A stretch of 64,000 nt of DNA from JAGZHZ01 sp963929865 (GCA_963929865.1 CAWVKK010000065.1:156310-220309); one strand, 5' to 3'. Positions 1 through 9,581 are shown, counted from the first letter of the stretch. Notes: generated by a model from the letters alone, not told the origin. Made by a program: numbers and translations.

Positions 1-467
1 AAAAGCGCTATCTCTTCCCCTGCAAATTCGTCCAGAATCTTTAAGTGATTTTTGGGGTAGAGCAAAGACTGGTGTTCGTGCTGCCCGTGGATATCAAGCA
101 GCGCGCCGGCCACTTCTTTTATGACGCTGACCGGGACAGTCTCTCCGTTAATCCTGCTGATGCTCCTGCCTTTTGAAAGCTTTCTTGTGATAATAATCTG
201 ACCGTCATCCGCAGAAATATCCAGTTCGCGCATCTTTTCTTCCTGGTGTTTTTTGTCTATGGAAAATACCAGCTCTACCAGCGCATAGTCCGCGCCCTGC
301 CGCACAAATTCCTTGAAATTTTTGGCTCCAAGCGCAGCGCTGATCGACCCGATCACAATCGATTTTCCCGCTCCGGTCTCCCCGGTCAGAATATTAAGCC
401 CAGGTCCAAAGCTGATCTCCTCTTCCTGAATCAGCGCCACATTTTTTACATGCAAACTCGATAACAT
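1..467 (-). CDS. recN: DNA repair protein RecN, N-terminal part (cut by window edge)
   Basis: This is the first 155 residues of RecN, an SMC-like ATPase that acts early in recombinational repair of double-strand breaks. The reading frame starts at an ATG preceded by AGTGAGAGAATC and runs off the left edge, so the coiled coil and C-terminal ATPase half are not seen. Residues 29-36 are a Walker A loop (GETGAGKS), and further on HGQHEHQSL is the conserved RecN stretch. It follows argR with a 10-base gap, as in the argR-recN pair of many Bacillota, so it is probably the distal gene of the same transcript. Confidence 0.93.
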   Translation of the reverse strand, partial: MLSSLHVKNVALIQEEEISFGPGLNILTGETGAGKSIVIGSISAALGAKNFKEFVRQGADYALVELVFSIDKKHQEEKMRELDISADDGQIIITRKLSKGRSISRINGETVPVSVIKEVAGALLDIHGQHEHQSLLYPKNHLKILDEFAGEEIAL

Positions 468-477
468 GATTCTCTCA

Positions 478-930
478 CTACTTTTCTACAATCTTTTTGA
501 TCTTTTCCATTACAAGCAGCGTATCGTCCACACTGCGGATGGCGCACATGATCGTGTCGTCCCCGGCGATGCATCCTGCGATCTCCGACCAGCGCATCGC
601 GTCCAGAGCCGCCGCCACCGCCATGGCCATGCCGGAGACTGTCTTGATCACCAGAATGTTCTGCGCCATCGTCATCGAGGAAAAACCATCCTTTAAGACG
701 CGCAGATATTTCTCGTTCATTCCGATTCCCTGGTCCTGCATTAGAGCATATTTCTGCTTGCCTCCCGGAAGCAAAATCTTTGTCAGCTTTAGTTCCCGGA
801 TATCTCTCGATACCGTCGCCTGCGTCACGCGGAATCCTTCCCTGTTCAAAAGCTCTGCCAGCTCGTCCTGTGTTTCAATCTCATACTTGTGAATTAAATC
901 TATAATTTTTGCATGTCGTTCTATTTTCAA
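478..930 (-). CDS. argR: Arginine repressor ArgR (TTG start)
   Basis: A 150-residue ArgR/AhrC regulator, normal length for the family. Residues 1-70 form the winged helix DNA-binding domain, with the recognition helix around TQATVSRD (36-43). The C-terminal domain carries GDDT at 123-126, the arginine-binding and trimer-trimer contact motif. The start is a TTG with GGGGG eight bases upstream. Known role: an arginine-loaded hexamer represses biosynthetic arg genes and may activate catabolic ones. Its probable targets are in this same window: the argC/argG divergent region (34.6 kb), and possibly the box upstream of the M14 carboxypeptidase (41.8 kb). Confidence 0.95.
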   Translation of the reverse strand: MKIERHAKIIDLIHKYEIETQDELAELLNREGFRVTQATVSRDIRELKLTKILLPGGKQKYALMQDQGIGMNEKYLRVLKDGFSSMTMAQNILVIKTVSGMAMAVAAALDAMRWSEIAGCIAGDDTIMCAIRSVDDTLLVMEKIKKIVEK

Positions 931-964
931 TGTCCTGCCCCCTTTTGTCCTTTTATACTCTCTT

Positions 965-1843
965 CTAATTTTTGCTCATTTTATTTCTGAGCACTTCTAC
1001 AAAGCTTGTCTGATTGATCTTCACCATTCTGGTAATCTTTTCGGATCTGCGTATGACGATTTTATCCGGGCTGCTTAATTTTACGGACGTGTCGCCGTCA
1101 AACGTCGCCTCCGCCTCATCCGGAAATTCGCCTGTCCGGTTTCCGATTTCGATCATAATCTCGACGTCGTCCGGCAGAATGATCGTTCTGGCGTTCAGCG
1201 TGTGGGCCGCAATCGGCGTGATCGCAATCATGCTCGCCTCAGGGGAAATAATCGGTCCTCCTGCCGAGAGACTGTACCCGGTAGAACCGGTCGGCGTCGC
1301 CACAATGATTCCGTCCGCCGAGTACGAGGTCAGATACGCGCCGTTTAAAAAAATGCGGAGGTTGAGAATGCGGAGCCTTCCCACTCTTCCGATCACAATA
1401 TCGTTGAGCGCGATATCCTCCATGATCTTTTTTCCCTGGTGATATGCCTTGCCCTCCAGCATCATTCTGTCTTTAATCTCATATTTTTCGTCAATCAGGC
1501 TGTCAAGCGCCGGCAGGATACTGGCGCGGTCGATCTCCGCCAGGTATCCGAGCGTTCCCAGATTGATCCCCAGAAGCGGTATTTTCCTCTCCACCGTATC
1601 CCTTGCGCCCTGCAGCAAGGTGCCGTCTCCTCCAAGCGCCAGGATGCACTCCGTATCCTTTGGTATCTTTGAGACATCAGTATATTTAAAATTCGCGCAT
1701 TCCTCCTGAGAGTACCCCTCGTCTTGCTCCTCTTTCTGAATGAGGCATTTCTTTCCCTTTTTGATAAGGTATTCCCGAATCTGCCTTGCCACCTTCAGCC
1801 CCGGATCTTTCATCGTGTTTGTAATGATGTAAAATTTGTCCAT
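965..1843 (-). CDS. nadK: NAD kinase
   Basis: A 292-residue ATP-NAD kinase that phosphorylates NAD to NADP in the cytoplasm. The family signature GGDGT is at residues 71-75, followed by GINLGTLGYL, and PTGSTGYSLSAGGPI is the second conserved glycine-rich stretch. The ATG follows GACAGGAGAAAGAC. It sits between tlyA and argR, the usual order in Bacillota, with 12 bases to tlyA, so co-transcription is likely. Confidence 0.96.
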   Translation of the reverse strand: MDKFYIITNTMKDPGLKVARQIREYLIKKGKKCLIQKEEQDEGYSQEECANFKYTDVSKIPKDTECILALGGDGTLLQGARDTVERKIPLLGINLGTLGYLAEIDRASILPALDSLIDEKYEIKDRMMLEGKAYHQGKKIMEDIALNDIVIGRVGRLRILNLRIFLNGAYLTSYSADGIIVATPTGSTGYSLSAGGPIISPEASMIAITPIAAHTLNARTIILPDDVEIMIEIGNRTGEFPDEAEATFDGDTSVKLSSPDKIVIRRSEKITRMVKINQTSFVEVLRNKMSKN

Positions 1844-1855
1844 GTCTTTCTCCTG

Positions 1856-2659
1856 TCAGTCAAGCGTATCATGTGCCTCTTTTACCACCTGTTTTATCTC
1901 AAAGGGCGTCTGCACAGATCCGATTTCTTCTTTTTTCCGCAGATGGAGCAGATATTCAATGTTTCCCTCCGGTCCCTTGATCGGGGAAAATTCCAGGTGC
2001 ACAGGCTCCAGTCCGATGCCTGCCGCATATGCGGTCACACTTTCTATCACTTCTGTGTGAACGGCCGGATCCCTCACCACTCCTTTTTTTCCAACCTTTT
2101 CTCTGCCCGCCTCGAACTGAGGCTTAATCAGACAGACAATCTGTCCGTCTTCCGCCAGCAGGCTGCGCACAGGGAGCAGAACCTTCGTCAGGGAGATAAA
2201 CGATACGTCGATTGAGACAAACTCCGGCTTTTCCCCGATATCCTGCTCCGTCACATACCGGATATTCGTCTTTTCCATACAGACGACTCTTTCATCCTGG
2301 CGCAGCTTCCAGTCCAGCTGTCCGTGGCCTACATCGACGGAATATACCATGCGCGCTCCGTTTTGCAGCATACAGTCTGTAAACCCTCCCGTCGACGCTC
2401 CCACGTCCATGCATACTTTTCCATCCAGCGATATGTCAAAGTGCGTCATTGCCTTCTCCAGCTTTAAGCCCCCGCGGCTGACGTATTTTAAGCTCTGACC
2501 TTTGATTTCAATTTCTGCCGCCGCGTCAAACATCGCGCCTGCTTTGTCTTCCCTCACTCCCTTTACAAATACATTTCCTGCCATGATAATTGCTTTTGCT
2601 TTTTCTCTGGATGGGGCGAGCTGCCTCTGTACCAGCAATACATCCAATCGTTCTTTCAT
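1856..2659 (-). CDS. tlyA: TlyA-family rRNA (cytidine-2'-O)-methyltransferase
   Basis: A 267-residue protein with an N-terminal S4 RNA-binding domain (residues 4-60, RLDVLLVQRQLAPSREKAK) followed by an FtsJ-type SAM methyltransferase fold (DVGASTGGFTDCMLQNGA). In characterised members it 2'-O-methylates cytidines of 16S and 23S rRNA; some homologues were described as haemolysins. A strong GGGAGGAAAGA lies before the ATG. The position between dxs and nadK is conserved in Bacillota. Confidence 0.92.
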   Translation of the reverse strand: MKERLDVLLVQRQLAPSREKAKAIIMAGNVFVKGVREDKAGAMFDAAAEIEIKGQSLKYVSRGGLKLEKAMTHFDISLDGKVCMDVGASTGGFTDCMLQNGARMVYSVDVGHGQLDWKLRQDERVVCMEKTNIRYVTEQDIGEKPEFVSIDVSFISLTKVLLPVRSLLAEDGQIVCLIKPQFEAGREKVGKKGVVRDPAVHTEVIESVTAYAAGIGLEPVHLEFSPIKGPEGNIEYLLHLRKKEEIGSVQTPFEIKQVVKEAHDTLD

Positions 2660-2693
2660 TCTTTCCTCCCGTTCAAGGCGTACTCCTGCTTCT

Positions 2694-4559
2694 CTACTGT
2701 CCTATATAAGATGCGAGTATTCTCTTTTCTATGGAATCCTCGTCGATTCCCTGCTCTTTCTTTAAAATCTCCACGTTTCCGTGCTCTACATACTGATCGG
2801 GAATCGCAATCTGCAGCACAGTGACATGGGAACCGATTTCTGTATAAAATTCTGCTGCCCGTTCGCCGAATCCTCCTGTTTTCACATTCTCTTCCATCGT
2901 CACAACCAGCTTGTGATCTCTTTGCGCCTCCGTCAGCATAGCCTCGTCAAGCGGTTTGACGAATCTGGCGTTGACAAGCGAGCAGGCAAACCCTTTCTCT
3001 TTGAGGCTCTGCCGCACTTTTACGGCTGTCTTGACCATGCTTCCGACTGCGATCAGCACAATCTCTGCCTCATCGTAAATCCATTCGCTTTTTCCAAGCT
3101 CGATCGGCGCGCGGCAAAGCTCCAGTCCCTCATACGCCTCTCCTCTTGGATACCGCAATGCGACCGGTCCGTTAAAGGAAACCGCAAACTTCACCATATC
3201 CGCCAGCTCCCACCGGTTCTTCGGAGCCATCACGGTCATGTTCGGAATCAGGGAGAGAAACGACAAGTCAAAAATCCCCTGGTGAGTTTCCCCGTCGCTT
3301 CCTACCAGTCCGGCTCTGTCCACCGCGAAGATCACATGCAGGTTCTGAATGCAGACGTCATGGATCATCTGGTCAAAGGCGCGCTGCAGAAAAGAAGAGT
3401 AGACCGCCACGACCGGAATCATTCCAGAGGCGGCAAGCCCGGCGGCGAACGTCACCGCATGTTCCTCCGCAATGCCCACGTCCACCACACGTCTTGGAAA
3501 TTCCTTCTGCATTCTTCCAAGTCCTGTCCCGTCCGTCATGGCCGCCGTGATCGCCACGATGCGCTCTTCCTCCCGCGCAATCCTGCACAGCGCGCTTGCA
3601 AAAATATCTGTATATCCTGGCTTTGTCTTTGGTTTTATGGGTTTGCCGGTCTGAATATCGAACGGCTCTGTTCCGTGATACCGCGACGGATGGCGCTCAG
3701 CCGGCGCAAAGCCTTTTCCCTTCTTCGTCACGGCATGGACAAGCACCGCTCCTTTTATCCTTTTCGCCTCTTGCAGGACTTTTTCCAGCTGTGCGATGTT
3801 GTGGCCGTCTACCGGACCAAGATAAGTGATCCCCATCTCCTCAAAAAGCATTCCCGGAATGATCAGCTGCTTGATGCCGCTCTTTGTTCTTTTTAGGTGC
3901 GCAATGATTTTTTCTCCGCACGACGGGAGCTTTCGGAGCGCTTTTGTAAGATTTGTCTTGAAATTCTGGTAGGCGCTGTTTGTCCTTAAGTTTCCAAGAT
4001 ACGTCGAAATTCCTCCGACATTTTTCGAGATCGACATTTCATTGTCGTTGAGAACAATAATAAAATTTGTGTGAAGCCTGCCTGCGTTGTTGAGCGCCTC
4101 GTAAGCCATCCCGCCGGTCAGCGCGCCGTCCCCCAAAACGGAGACGATAAAATTTTTCTCTCCTCTTAGGTCTCTGCCATACACATATCCCAGACCTGCC
4201 GAGATGGAAGTGGAGCTGTGTCCGGTGTCAAAGGCGTCGCACAGACTCTCTTTTCTTTTCGGGAAGCCGCTCAGACCTCCGTACTTTCTAAGCTGTCCAA
4301 ATCCCTCTTTTCGTCCTGTCAGAATCTTATGCGTGTAGGACTGATGTCCCACATCCCAGATAATTTTATCCTCCGGCAGGTTAAAGACCAGATGCATCGC
4401 CATTGTCAGCTCCACAACGCCTAAATTCGAGGCAAGATGTCCTCCTGTCTCGCTGATTGAGCGGATCAAAAAAGAGCGGATCTCCTCTGCGAGTTTGGGC
4501 AGTTCGTTTTCAGGAAGCTTTTTGATATCATTTTCTTTTGTTATCTTATCTAACAGCAA
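2694..4559 (-). CDS. dxs: 1-deoxy-D-xylulose-5-phosphate synthase (TTG start)
   Basis: A 621-residue DXS, the normal length. It condenses pyruvate and glyceraldehyde 3-phosphate, the first step of the MEP isoprenoid pathway, using thiamine diphosphate. Visible motifs are HQSYTHKILTGR near the N-terminus, the ThDP motif beginning GDGALTGG, and IAEEHAVTFAAG with the catalytic glutamate of the pyrimidine domain. The start is a TTG preceded by AAAGGGTGAGATAAG. It is directly downstream of ispA, so early and later isoprenoid enzymes share a transcript. Confidence 0.96.
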   Translation of the reverse strand: MLLDKITKENDIKKLPENELPKLAEEIRSFLIRSISETGGHLASNLGVVELTMAMHLVFNLPEDKIIWDVGHQSYTHKILTGRKEGFGQLRKYGGLSGFPKRKESLCDAFDTGHSSTSISAGLGYVYGRDLRGEKNFIVSVLGDGALTGGMAYEALNNAGRLHTNFIIVLNDNEMSISKNVGGISTYLGNLRTNSAYQNFKTNLTKALRKLPSCGEKIIAHLKRTKSGIKQLIIPGMLFEEMGITYLGPVDGHNIAQLEKVLQEAKRIKGAVLVHAVTKKGKGFAPAERHPSRYHGTEPFDIQTGKPIKPKTKPGYTDIFASALCRIAREEERIVAITAAMTDGTGLGRMQKEFPRRVVDVGIAEEHAVTFAAGLAASGMIPVVAVYSSFLQRAFDQMIHDVCIQNLHVIFAVDRAGLVGSDGETHQGIFDLSFLSLIPNMTVMAPKNRWELADMVKFAVSFNGPVALRYPRGEAYEGLELCRAPIELGKSEWIYDEAEIVLIAVGSMVKTAVKVRQSLKEKGFACSLVNARFVKPLDEAMLTEAQRDHKLVVTMEENVKTGGFGERAAEFYTEIGSHVTVLQIAIPDQYVEHGNVEILKKEQGIDEDSIEKRILASYIGQ

Positions 4560-4573
4560 ACTTATCTCACCCT

Positions 4574-5461
4574 TTACTTTTCCCGGTGGATCAGCTTCAA
4601 AATCAGAAGGCGCAGGAATTCGTTCTTCTCTTCCATGGAGTCCAAAACGGCAATCGCTTCCCTCGAAATGCGCTCCACTTCCTCTTTTGCCTTTTCCAGC
4701 CCGTGAATCGTCACATACGTCGTCTTATGATTCTTTTCATCGCTGTTTACCGGTTTTCCCAGAACGGACGTCGAGCTTGTCACATCTAAAATATCGTCCT
4801 GAATCTGGAATGCGATGCCTACCTTTTTTGCGATCTGCTCCGTCATTTTGACCTTTTCTTCGCACGCTCCGGCCATAACCGCGCCCGTCATCATCGCCGC
4901 CTCGATCAGGGCGCTCGTTTTCAGCTCGTAGATAAAGTCTAACGTCTCGCCGGAGATCTCTCTCCCCGCCGATTCTACGTCCACGGATTGCCCTCCTATC
5001 ATGCCGCGGATTCCAGTCTTTCCAGTCAAAATGGAGAATGCCTGTTCTGCGTTTTTGCTGCCCGGCTCCATCGCGAACGCTTTCGCCGCCGTCTCATACG
5101 CCAGGTTGAGCAGACCGTCTCCTGCAAGAATCCCCATCGCTTCCCCGTATACGACGTGCGTTGTCTTTCTTCCTCTTCGGTATTCGTCGTTGTCCATCGC
5201 AGGCAGGTCGTCGTGAATCAGAGAATGCGTGTGGATCATCTCAATCGCCGCCGCAAACGGCCGGATCACATCGCTCTCTCCCCCGAACAGCCGGTACGTC
5301 TCCAGCATCAAAAGAGGCCGGATTCGCTTTCCGCCCGCCGTCATCCCATAGTTCATCGCTTCGAGCAGCGTCTTTTGAAAGCCAGACTGTGCAGGCAGAT
5401 ATTCTTTTAGGAGCGTCTCGATTTCCGCTGTTTTTTGTTTTAACGTTTCTTCAAAATTCAT
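4574..5461 (-). CDS. ispA: Polyprenyl (farnesyl/geranylgeranyl) diphosphate synthase
   Basis: A 295-residue short-chain trans-prenyltransferase. The first aspartate-rich motif is HDDLPAMDND and the second is QIQDDILDV; these bind the Mg-diphosphate of the allylic substrate. I chose the ATG at 5461 over the GTG three codons upstream because AAGGTG lies at a suitable distance from it. The gene overlaps the end of xseB by 11 bases, suggesting translational coupling. It probably makes farnesyl diphosphate for quinone and undecaprenyl synthesis; exact chain length cannot be told from sequence alone. Confidence 0.94.
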   Translation of the reverse strand: MNFEETLKQKTAEIETLLKEYLPAQSGFQKTLLEAMNYGMTAGGKRIRPLLMLETYRLFGGESDVIRPFAAAIEMIHTHSLIHDDLPAMDNDEYRRGRKTTHVVYGEAMGILAGDGLLNLAYETAAKAFAMEPGSKNAEQAFSILTGKTGIRGMIGGQSVDVESAGREISGETLDFIYELKTSALIEAAMMTGAVMAGACEEKVKMTEQIAKKVGIAFQIQDDILDVTSSTSVLGKPVNSDEKNHKTTYVTIHGLEKAKEEVERISREAIAVLDSMEEKNEFLRLLILKLIHREK

Positions 5462-5654
5462 CCCATTCACCTTCTTCGTTCATCGCCAGCACCTTTTTCT
5501 CCACGCGGTCGATCGTTTCGCCGCACTGCTTTAAAAGCTGCATCCCTTTTTGATACAGTACAACGGACTCTTCTAACTCCAGCTCCGGTTTCTGCAGCGC
5601 TGCAATCACGCTGTCCAGTTGTCTCATCGTTTCTTCCAATGTCTGTTCCTTCAT
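5451..5654 (-). CDS. xseB: Exodeoxyribonuclease VII small subunit
   Basis: A 67-residue protein with the typical two-helix XseB pattern (LEETMRQLDSVIAALQKPEL, then ESVVLYQKGMQLLKQC). It binds XseA to form exonuclease VII, which degrades single-stranded DNA. The ATG has GGGAGGAATTTT in front and overlaps the xseA stop by four bases, while its own end overlaps ispA, so the three genes are translationally coupled. Confidence 0.93.
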   Translation of the reverse strand: MKEQTLEETMRQLDSVIAALQKPELELEESVVLYQKGMQLLKQCGETIDRVEKKVLAMNEEGEWDEF

Positions 5655-6895
5655 AAAATTCCTCCCGACGCTGCCGATCCCTTTTCGGGAACCGTTTCCT
5701 TTTTTTCTTTTTTTATTACTTTTGCCTCTATGCAGCCGTCCAGCATATAGATTTTTATCGTCCCGCCTGTGTTTACCTGACCGATCCGTGTGACCGGCTT
5801 TCCTCTCTCATCTTCCAAAAAGGCATAGCCACGGCTGAGCTTTTCCAGCGGCGAGAGACCTTTTAGGGTTTCCCCATACAGCGAAATCTGATGCTTCTTT
5901 TTCTCCAGCGCGTTTTCCATCGCTGCGCGCAGTTTTTCTTTTCTTTGAGCCATCCGCGCCTTTTCTTCCAAAATCTTTCTCGCCGGAGTGTACGCCAAAA
6001 TCTGCAGTCTGCGCTGTCCCGCCCTCATGCGGCACGCTTCCAGCTTTTCTCCCATCAGCTCGTCTAGCTGCTCCTTATATCCGGCAAGCCTCTTCTCCAG
6101 CGCTTCCATATCCAGCACGGCAAGCTCCGCCGCGGCGGAGGGGGTCGGCGCGCGCAGATCAGCCACATAGTCCGAAATCGTGGTGTCGATCTCATGTCCG
6201 ACGGCGGAAATCACAGGCGTCCTGCTGCGGAAGACCGCGTCCGCCACGATCTCTTCGTTAAAAGCCCACAGATCCTCCATAGAGCCGCCGCCTCTTCCGA
6301 TGATGATCGCGTCCAGCCCGCAGTCATCCAGCGCCGTAATCCCCCGGGCGATTTCCTCCGCCGCGTTCTCCCCCTGCACCTTTGCAGGGAAAAGATAAAT
6401 CTGGATATACGGGTTGCGCCTCTTTGCAATCTGAATCATATCCCGCACAGCCGCTCCGGTCGGAGCCGTCACGATTCCTAATTTTCGGACAAAAAAAGGA
6501 ATCGGCTTCTTGTATTCCGGAGCAAACATCCCCATCTCATTCAGCGCTTTCTTCAAGGATTCAAATCTTTCATACAGCGCACCGATTCCATCTAATACAA
6601 TCTTCTTGGCATAAAGCTGATACTTGCCGTCTCTCTCGTAGACGTCCACTCTCCCGCTTACGACAACCTGCTGTCCGTTTTTCATCGAAAAGGAAAGACC
6701 GTCCCGGTCTCCTGCAAACATCACGCAGGAGATCAGCGCGCTTTCCTCTTTTAGGGTAAAGTAGATGTGCCCGGACGTATGGTATTTGCAGTTGGAGACT
6801 TCTCCCTTGATTGCAATCTGATTCAGCATAAAATCCTGGGAAAACATCATTTTAATATAAGTGTTAATCTGTTTGACGGAATAAATTCTCTCCAT
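5651..6895 (-). CDS. xseA: Exodeoxyribonuclease VII large subunit
   Basis: A 414-residue catalytic subunit of exonuclease VII. It has an N-terminal OB-fold that binds single-stranded DNA (residues 1-100, GEVSNCKYHTSGHIYFTLKE), then the nuclease domain with GIVTAPTGAAVRDM, GRGGGSMEDLWAFN and VGHEIDTTISDYVADLRAPTPSAAAE, and a C-terminal coiled coil where XseB binds. It starts 13 bases after nusB ends on the same strand. All expected motifs are present. Confidence 0.96.
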   Translation of the reverse strand: MERIYSVKQINTYIKMMFSQDFMLNQIAIKGEVSNCKYHTSGHIYFTLKEESALISCVMFAGDRDGLSFSMKNGQQVVVSGRVDVYERDGKYQLYAKKIVLDGIGALYERFESLKKALNEMGMFAPEYKKPIPFFVRKLGIVTAPTGAAVRDMIQIAKRRNPYIQIYLFPAKVQGENAAEEIARGITALDDCGLDAIIIGRGGGSMEDLWAFNEEIVADAVFRSRTPVISAVGHEIDTTISDYVADLRAPTPSAAAELAVLDMEALEKRLAGYKEQLDELMGEKLEACRMRAGQRRLQILAYTPARKILEEKARMAQRKEKLRAAMENALEKKKHQISLYGETLKGLSPLEKLSRGYAFLEDERGKPVTRIGQVNTGGTIKIYMLDGCIEAKVIKKEKKETVPEKGSAASGGIL

Positions 6896-6908
6896 ACCGC
6901 ATACTCCG

Positions 6909-7310
6909 CTACTCTTCTACCAGCTTGGCGAGAATCCCGTTTACGAACGCCGGCGATTCTTCTCCTCCGAATAATTTTGCCAGTTCCACGCCTTCATTGA
7001 TCGCCACGCCCGTCGGGATCTCTTCGTCGTATTTCATCTCATAGTAGGCGAGACGCAGTACCGTTAAGTCTGTCTTTCCCATCCTCTCGATCTTCCATCC
7101 CCTGGAAACCTGATCGATTCTTCCGTCGATTTCTGAAAGCTTTTCTAAAATTTTGCGCAGCTTCTGTTTGATATAGTTTAAATTTTCATCCCGAATCTCT
7201 TCATGCTGTTCCAGATACAGACGAACCTGTTCTTCTAATTCTGCTCCCTCATGAAATTCCGCTAAAAATAACAATTTAAAAATATGTTCTCTGATCTCTC
7301 TTCTGCTCAT
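6909..7310 (-). CDS. nusB: Transcription antitermination protein NusB
   Basis: A 133-residue NusB. The start is placed at MSRREIREHIF because the ATG has GAGGAGAAAA directly before it and matches the family start; a longer frame upstream has no good ribosome site. Family patterns include FKLLFLAEFH, LAYYEMKYDEEIPTGVAINEGVELAKLFGGEESPAFVNGIL. It binds boxA RNA with NusE (S10) and supports antitermination of rRNA operons. Position next to xseA is usual. Confidence 0.95.
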   Translation of the reverse strand: MSRREIREHIFKLLFLAEFHEGAELEEQVRLYLEQHEEIRDENLNYIKQKLRKILEKLSEIDGRIDQVSRGWKIERMGKTDLTVLRLAYYEMKYDEEIPTGVAINEGVELAKLFGGEESPAFVNGILAKLVEE

Positions 7311-7419
7311 TTTTCTCCTCATTCTAAAAGCCGCTGCAAAATGAATTATCATGCTTTCACATTTACATACATTTTGCAACGGCTCCATGATATCTCATCA
7401 TTTCTGTCTTTGTGGTCCC

Positions 7420-7794
7420 CTATTTGTTCATGACTACGCCCGCAATCCTGACATTGACTTCCGAGACAGTCAGCCCCGTCATTCCTTCAATCGCACTCTT
7501 TACCTTCTCCTGAACTTTTCTGCTTGTCTCCGGAACGCTGTATCCATACGCCAGATTCAAGGCAAGTTCCACTTCGACTACGCCATTTTGTACCGTTACT
7601 TTGACTCCCTTTGAAAGGTTTTTCATTCCCAGCTTGCCGATCAGTTCTTTTGTGATATTTCCCGCCATCGCAGAGACGCCCTCCACTTCCGTGGCCGCAA
7701 GTCCCGCGATGATTGCCACAACCTCATCTGCGATCTGAACCTGACCAAACTCTGCTTCATTTTCTATCACATAATTGGTTTCTTTTTCACTCAT
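7420..7794 (-). CDS. Asp23/Gls24 family envelope stress protein
   Basis: A 124-residue Asp23-family protein. The ATG at 7794 has a strong AGGAGGTCATTGGC before it, and the region upstream does not look coding, so the longer frame was trimmed. The body shows the typical alternation GQVQIADEVVAIIAGLAATEVEGVSAMAG and the C-terminal VNVRIAGVVM. Members are abundant, membrane-associated proteins tied to cell-envelope homeostasis in Gram-positives. It lies between nusB and prfC. Confidence 0.88.
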   Translation of the reverse strand: MSEKETNYVIENEAEFGQVQIADEVVAIIAGLAATEVEGVSAMAGNITKELIGKLGMKNLSKGVKVTVQNGVVEVELALNLAYGYSVPETSRKVQEKVKSAIEGMTGLTVSEVNVRIAGVVMNK

Positions 7795-7873
7795 GCCAAT
7801 GACCTCCTGTCCTGCATCGTATCCATTTAATAGCATTATTATACCAAAATTTCTACGTTTTGCAAAGGATATT

Positions 7874-9463
7874 TTATGAGCGCCCAAATTCCGACAGGAG
7901 AAGTCCTTTGTTTCTGTCCAGGGTCATGCCGATGCTCCAGCTGTTGATAAAGAGCAAAAGCGGTCTGCCTTTTAAATCTTTAATTTTCTTCATATCTGAT
8001 GTTCCCACCAGCTTGTTCAGATCTATGTCGCTGTTTTCGATCCACCGGATATGTTCGTACGGCAGCATTTCCAGCCCGATTTCTACATTATACTCGTTTT
8101 CGAGGCGGTATTTCAAAACGTCAAACTGCAGCACCCCGACTACGCCGACGATGATCTCCTCCATTCCTGTGTTGTATTCCTGAAAAATCTGGATCGCGCC
8201 TTCCTGGGCAATCTGGTTGATTCCCTTTACAAACTGCTTTCTCTTCATCGTGTCGATCTGGCGCACCCGCGCGAAATGTTCCGGCGCAAACGTCGGGATT
8301 CCCTCATATCGAATCTTTTTGCCCGGAAGGCATACCGTATCCCCGATGGAGAAAATGCCCGGGTCAAACACTCCGATAATGTCCCCGGCATACGCCTTGT
8401 CCACGATATGGCGCTCCTGGGCCATCATCTGCTGGGGCTGGGAAAGGCGGAGCTTCTTGTCGCCCTGCACATGGTACACTTCCATCCCGGCGTCAAATTC
8501 TCCGGAGCAGATCCTCATAAAGGCGATGCGGTCGCGGTGCGCCTTATTCATATTCGCCTGAATTTTAAAGACAAAGGCGGAGAATCCTTCCTGTATCGGA
8601 TCTACCATTCCGATATCCGCTTTTCTCGAGAGAGGGGAGGACGTCATCTTAAGGAAATGCTTCAAAAAGAATTCTACGCCGAAGTTTGTCAGAGCCGATC
8701 CAAAAAAAACAGGAGAAAGCTCTCCTTTGTCTACTTTTTCCTGATCAAACTCTGCGCTCGCCCCGTCCAGGAGTTCGATCTCCATATCCAGCTGCTCTTT
8801 TCTCTCTTCTCCGATATACTCCAGCAGCTCTTTGGAGTCGAGGTCATACTCTGTTGTCTCGCCTTCTTTTGTCCCTTTTTCTGTGTTGGAAAACGAAATC
8901 ACCTTTCCCTCCGCGCGGTCAAACACGCCCTTAAATCCCTTTCCTGATCCGATGGGCCAATTGATCGGGCATGTCTCAATCCCGAGTTCCTTTTCAATCT
9001 CGTCTAAAAGCTCAAACGTGTCGTTGGCGTCGCGGTCCATTTTATTGATAAAAGTAAAGATGGGAATATGGCGCATCACGCACACCTTAAACAGTTTTCT
9101 CGTCTGCGCTTCCACGCCCTTCGACGCGTCGATCACCATCACGGCGGAGTCCGCGGCCATCAGCGTGCGGTACGTGTCCTCCGAGAAATCCTGATGTCCG
9201 GGCGTATCCAGAATATTGATGCAGAATCCGTCATAGTTAAACTGTAATACGGAAGAAGTCACAGAGATACCTCTTTCTTTTTCGATCTCCATCCAGTCAG
9301 AAACCGCATGGCGCGCCGTCGCCTTTCCCTTTACGGAACCGGCAAGATTAATCGCGCCTCCATAGAGCAGAAATTTTTCCGTCAGCGTTGTCTTCCCGGC
9401 GTCCGGATGAGAAATAATTGCAAATGTTCTTCGTTTTTTTATTTCCTTTGTAATATCGGTCAC
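7874..9463 (-). CDS. prfC: Peptide chain release factor 3 (GTG start)
   Basis: A 529-residue translational GTPase. The G1 loop is HPDAGKTTLTEKFLLYGGAI, G2/G3 include DTPGHQDFSEDT, and G4 is FINKMDRD. RF3 recycles RF1 and RF2 after peptide release. The GTG start has GGAGGAGAGAAC in front. It sits between the spoIIIA operon and the Asp23-nusB-xseA block, which in most clostridial genomes I know are adjacent, so prfC may be a local insertion. Confidence 0.95.
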   Translation of the reverse strand: MTDITKEIKKRRTFAIISHPDAGKTTLTEKFLLYGGAINLAGSVKGKATARHAVSDWMEIEKERGISVTSSVLQFNYDGFCINILDTPGHQDFSEDTYRTLMAADSAVMVIDASKGVEAQTRKLFKVCVMRHIPIFTFINKMDRDANDTFELLDEIEKELGIETCPINWPIGSGKGFKGVFDRAEGKVISFSNTEKGTKEGETTEYDLDSKELLEYIGEERKEQLDMEIELLDGASAEFDQEKVDKGELSPVFFGSALTNFGVEFFLKHFLKMTSSPLSRKADIGMVDPIQEGFSAFVFKIQANMNKAHRDRIAFMRICSGEFDAGMEVYHVQGDKKLRLSQPQQMMAQERHIVDKAYAGDIIGVFDPGIFSIGDTVCLPGKKIRYEGIPTFAPEHFARVRQIDTMKRKQFVKGINQIAQEGAIQIFQEYNTGMEEIIVGVVGVLQFDVLKYRLENEYNVEIGLEMLPYEHIRWIENSDIDLNKLVGTSDMKKIKDLKGRPLLLFINSWSIGMTLDRNKGLLLSEFGRS

Positions 9464-9581
9464 GTTCTCTCCTCCATATATGTGTTGCTTTCACTAAGCT
9501 TCCTTTTTCCATCTGCTATTCTAGCAAGCTTAAGAGCCTCTGTCAATCCTGGCAAAGGCTCTGACTGAAAAATCTGATTTT

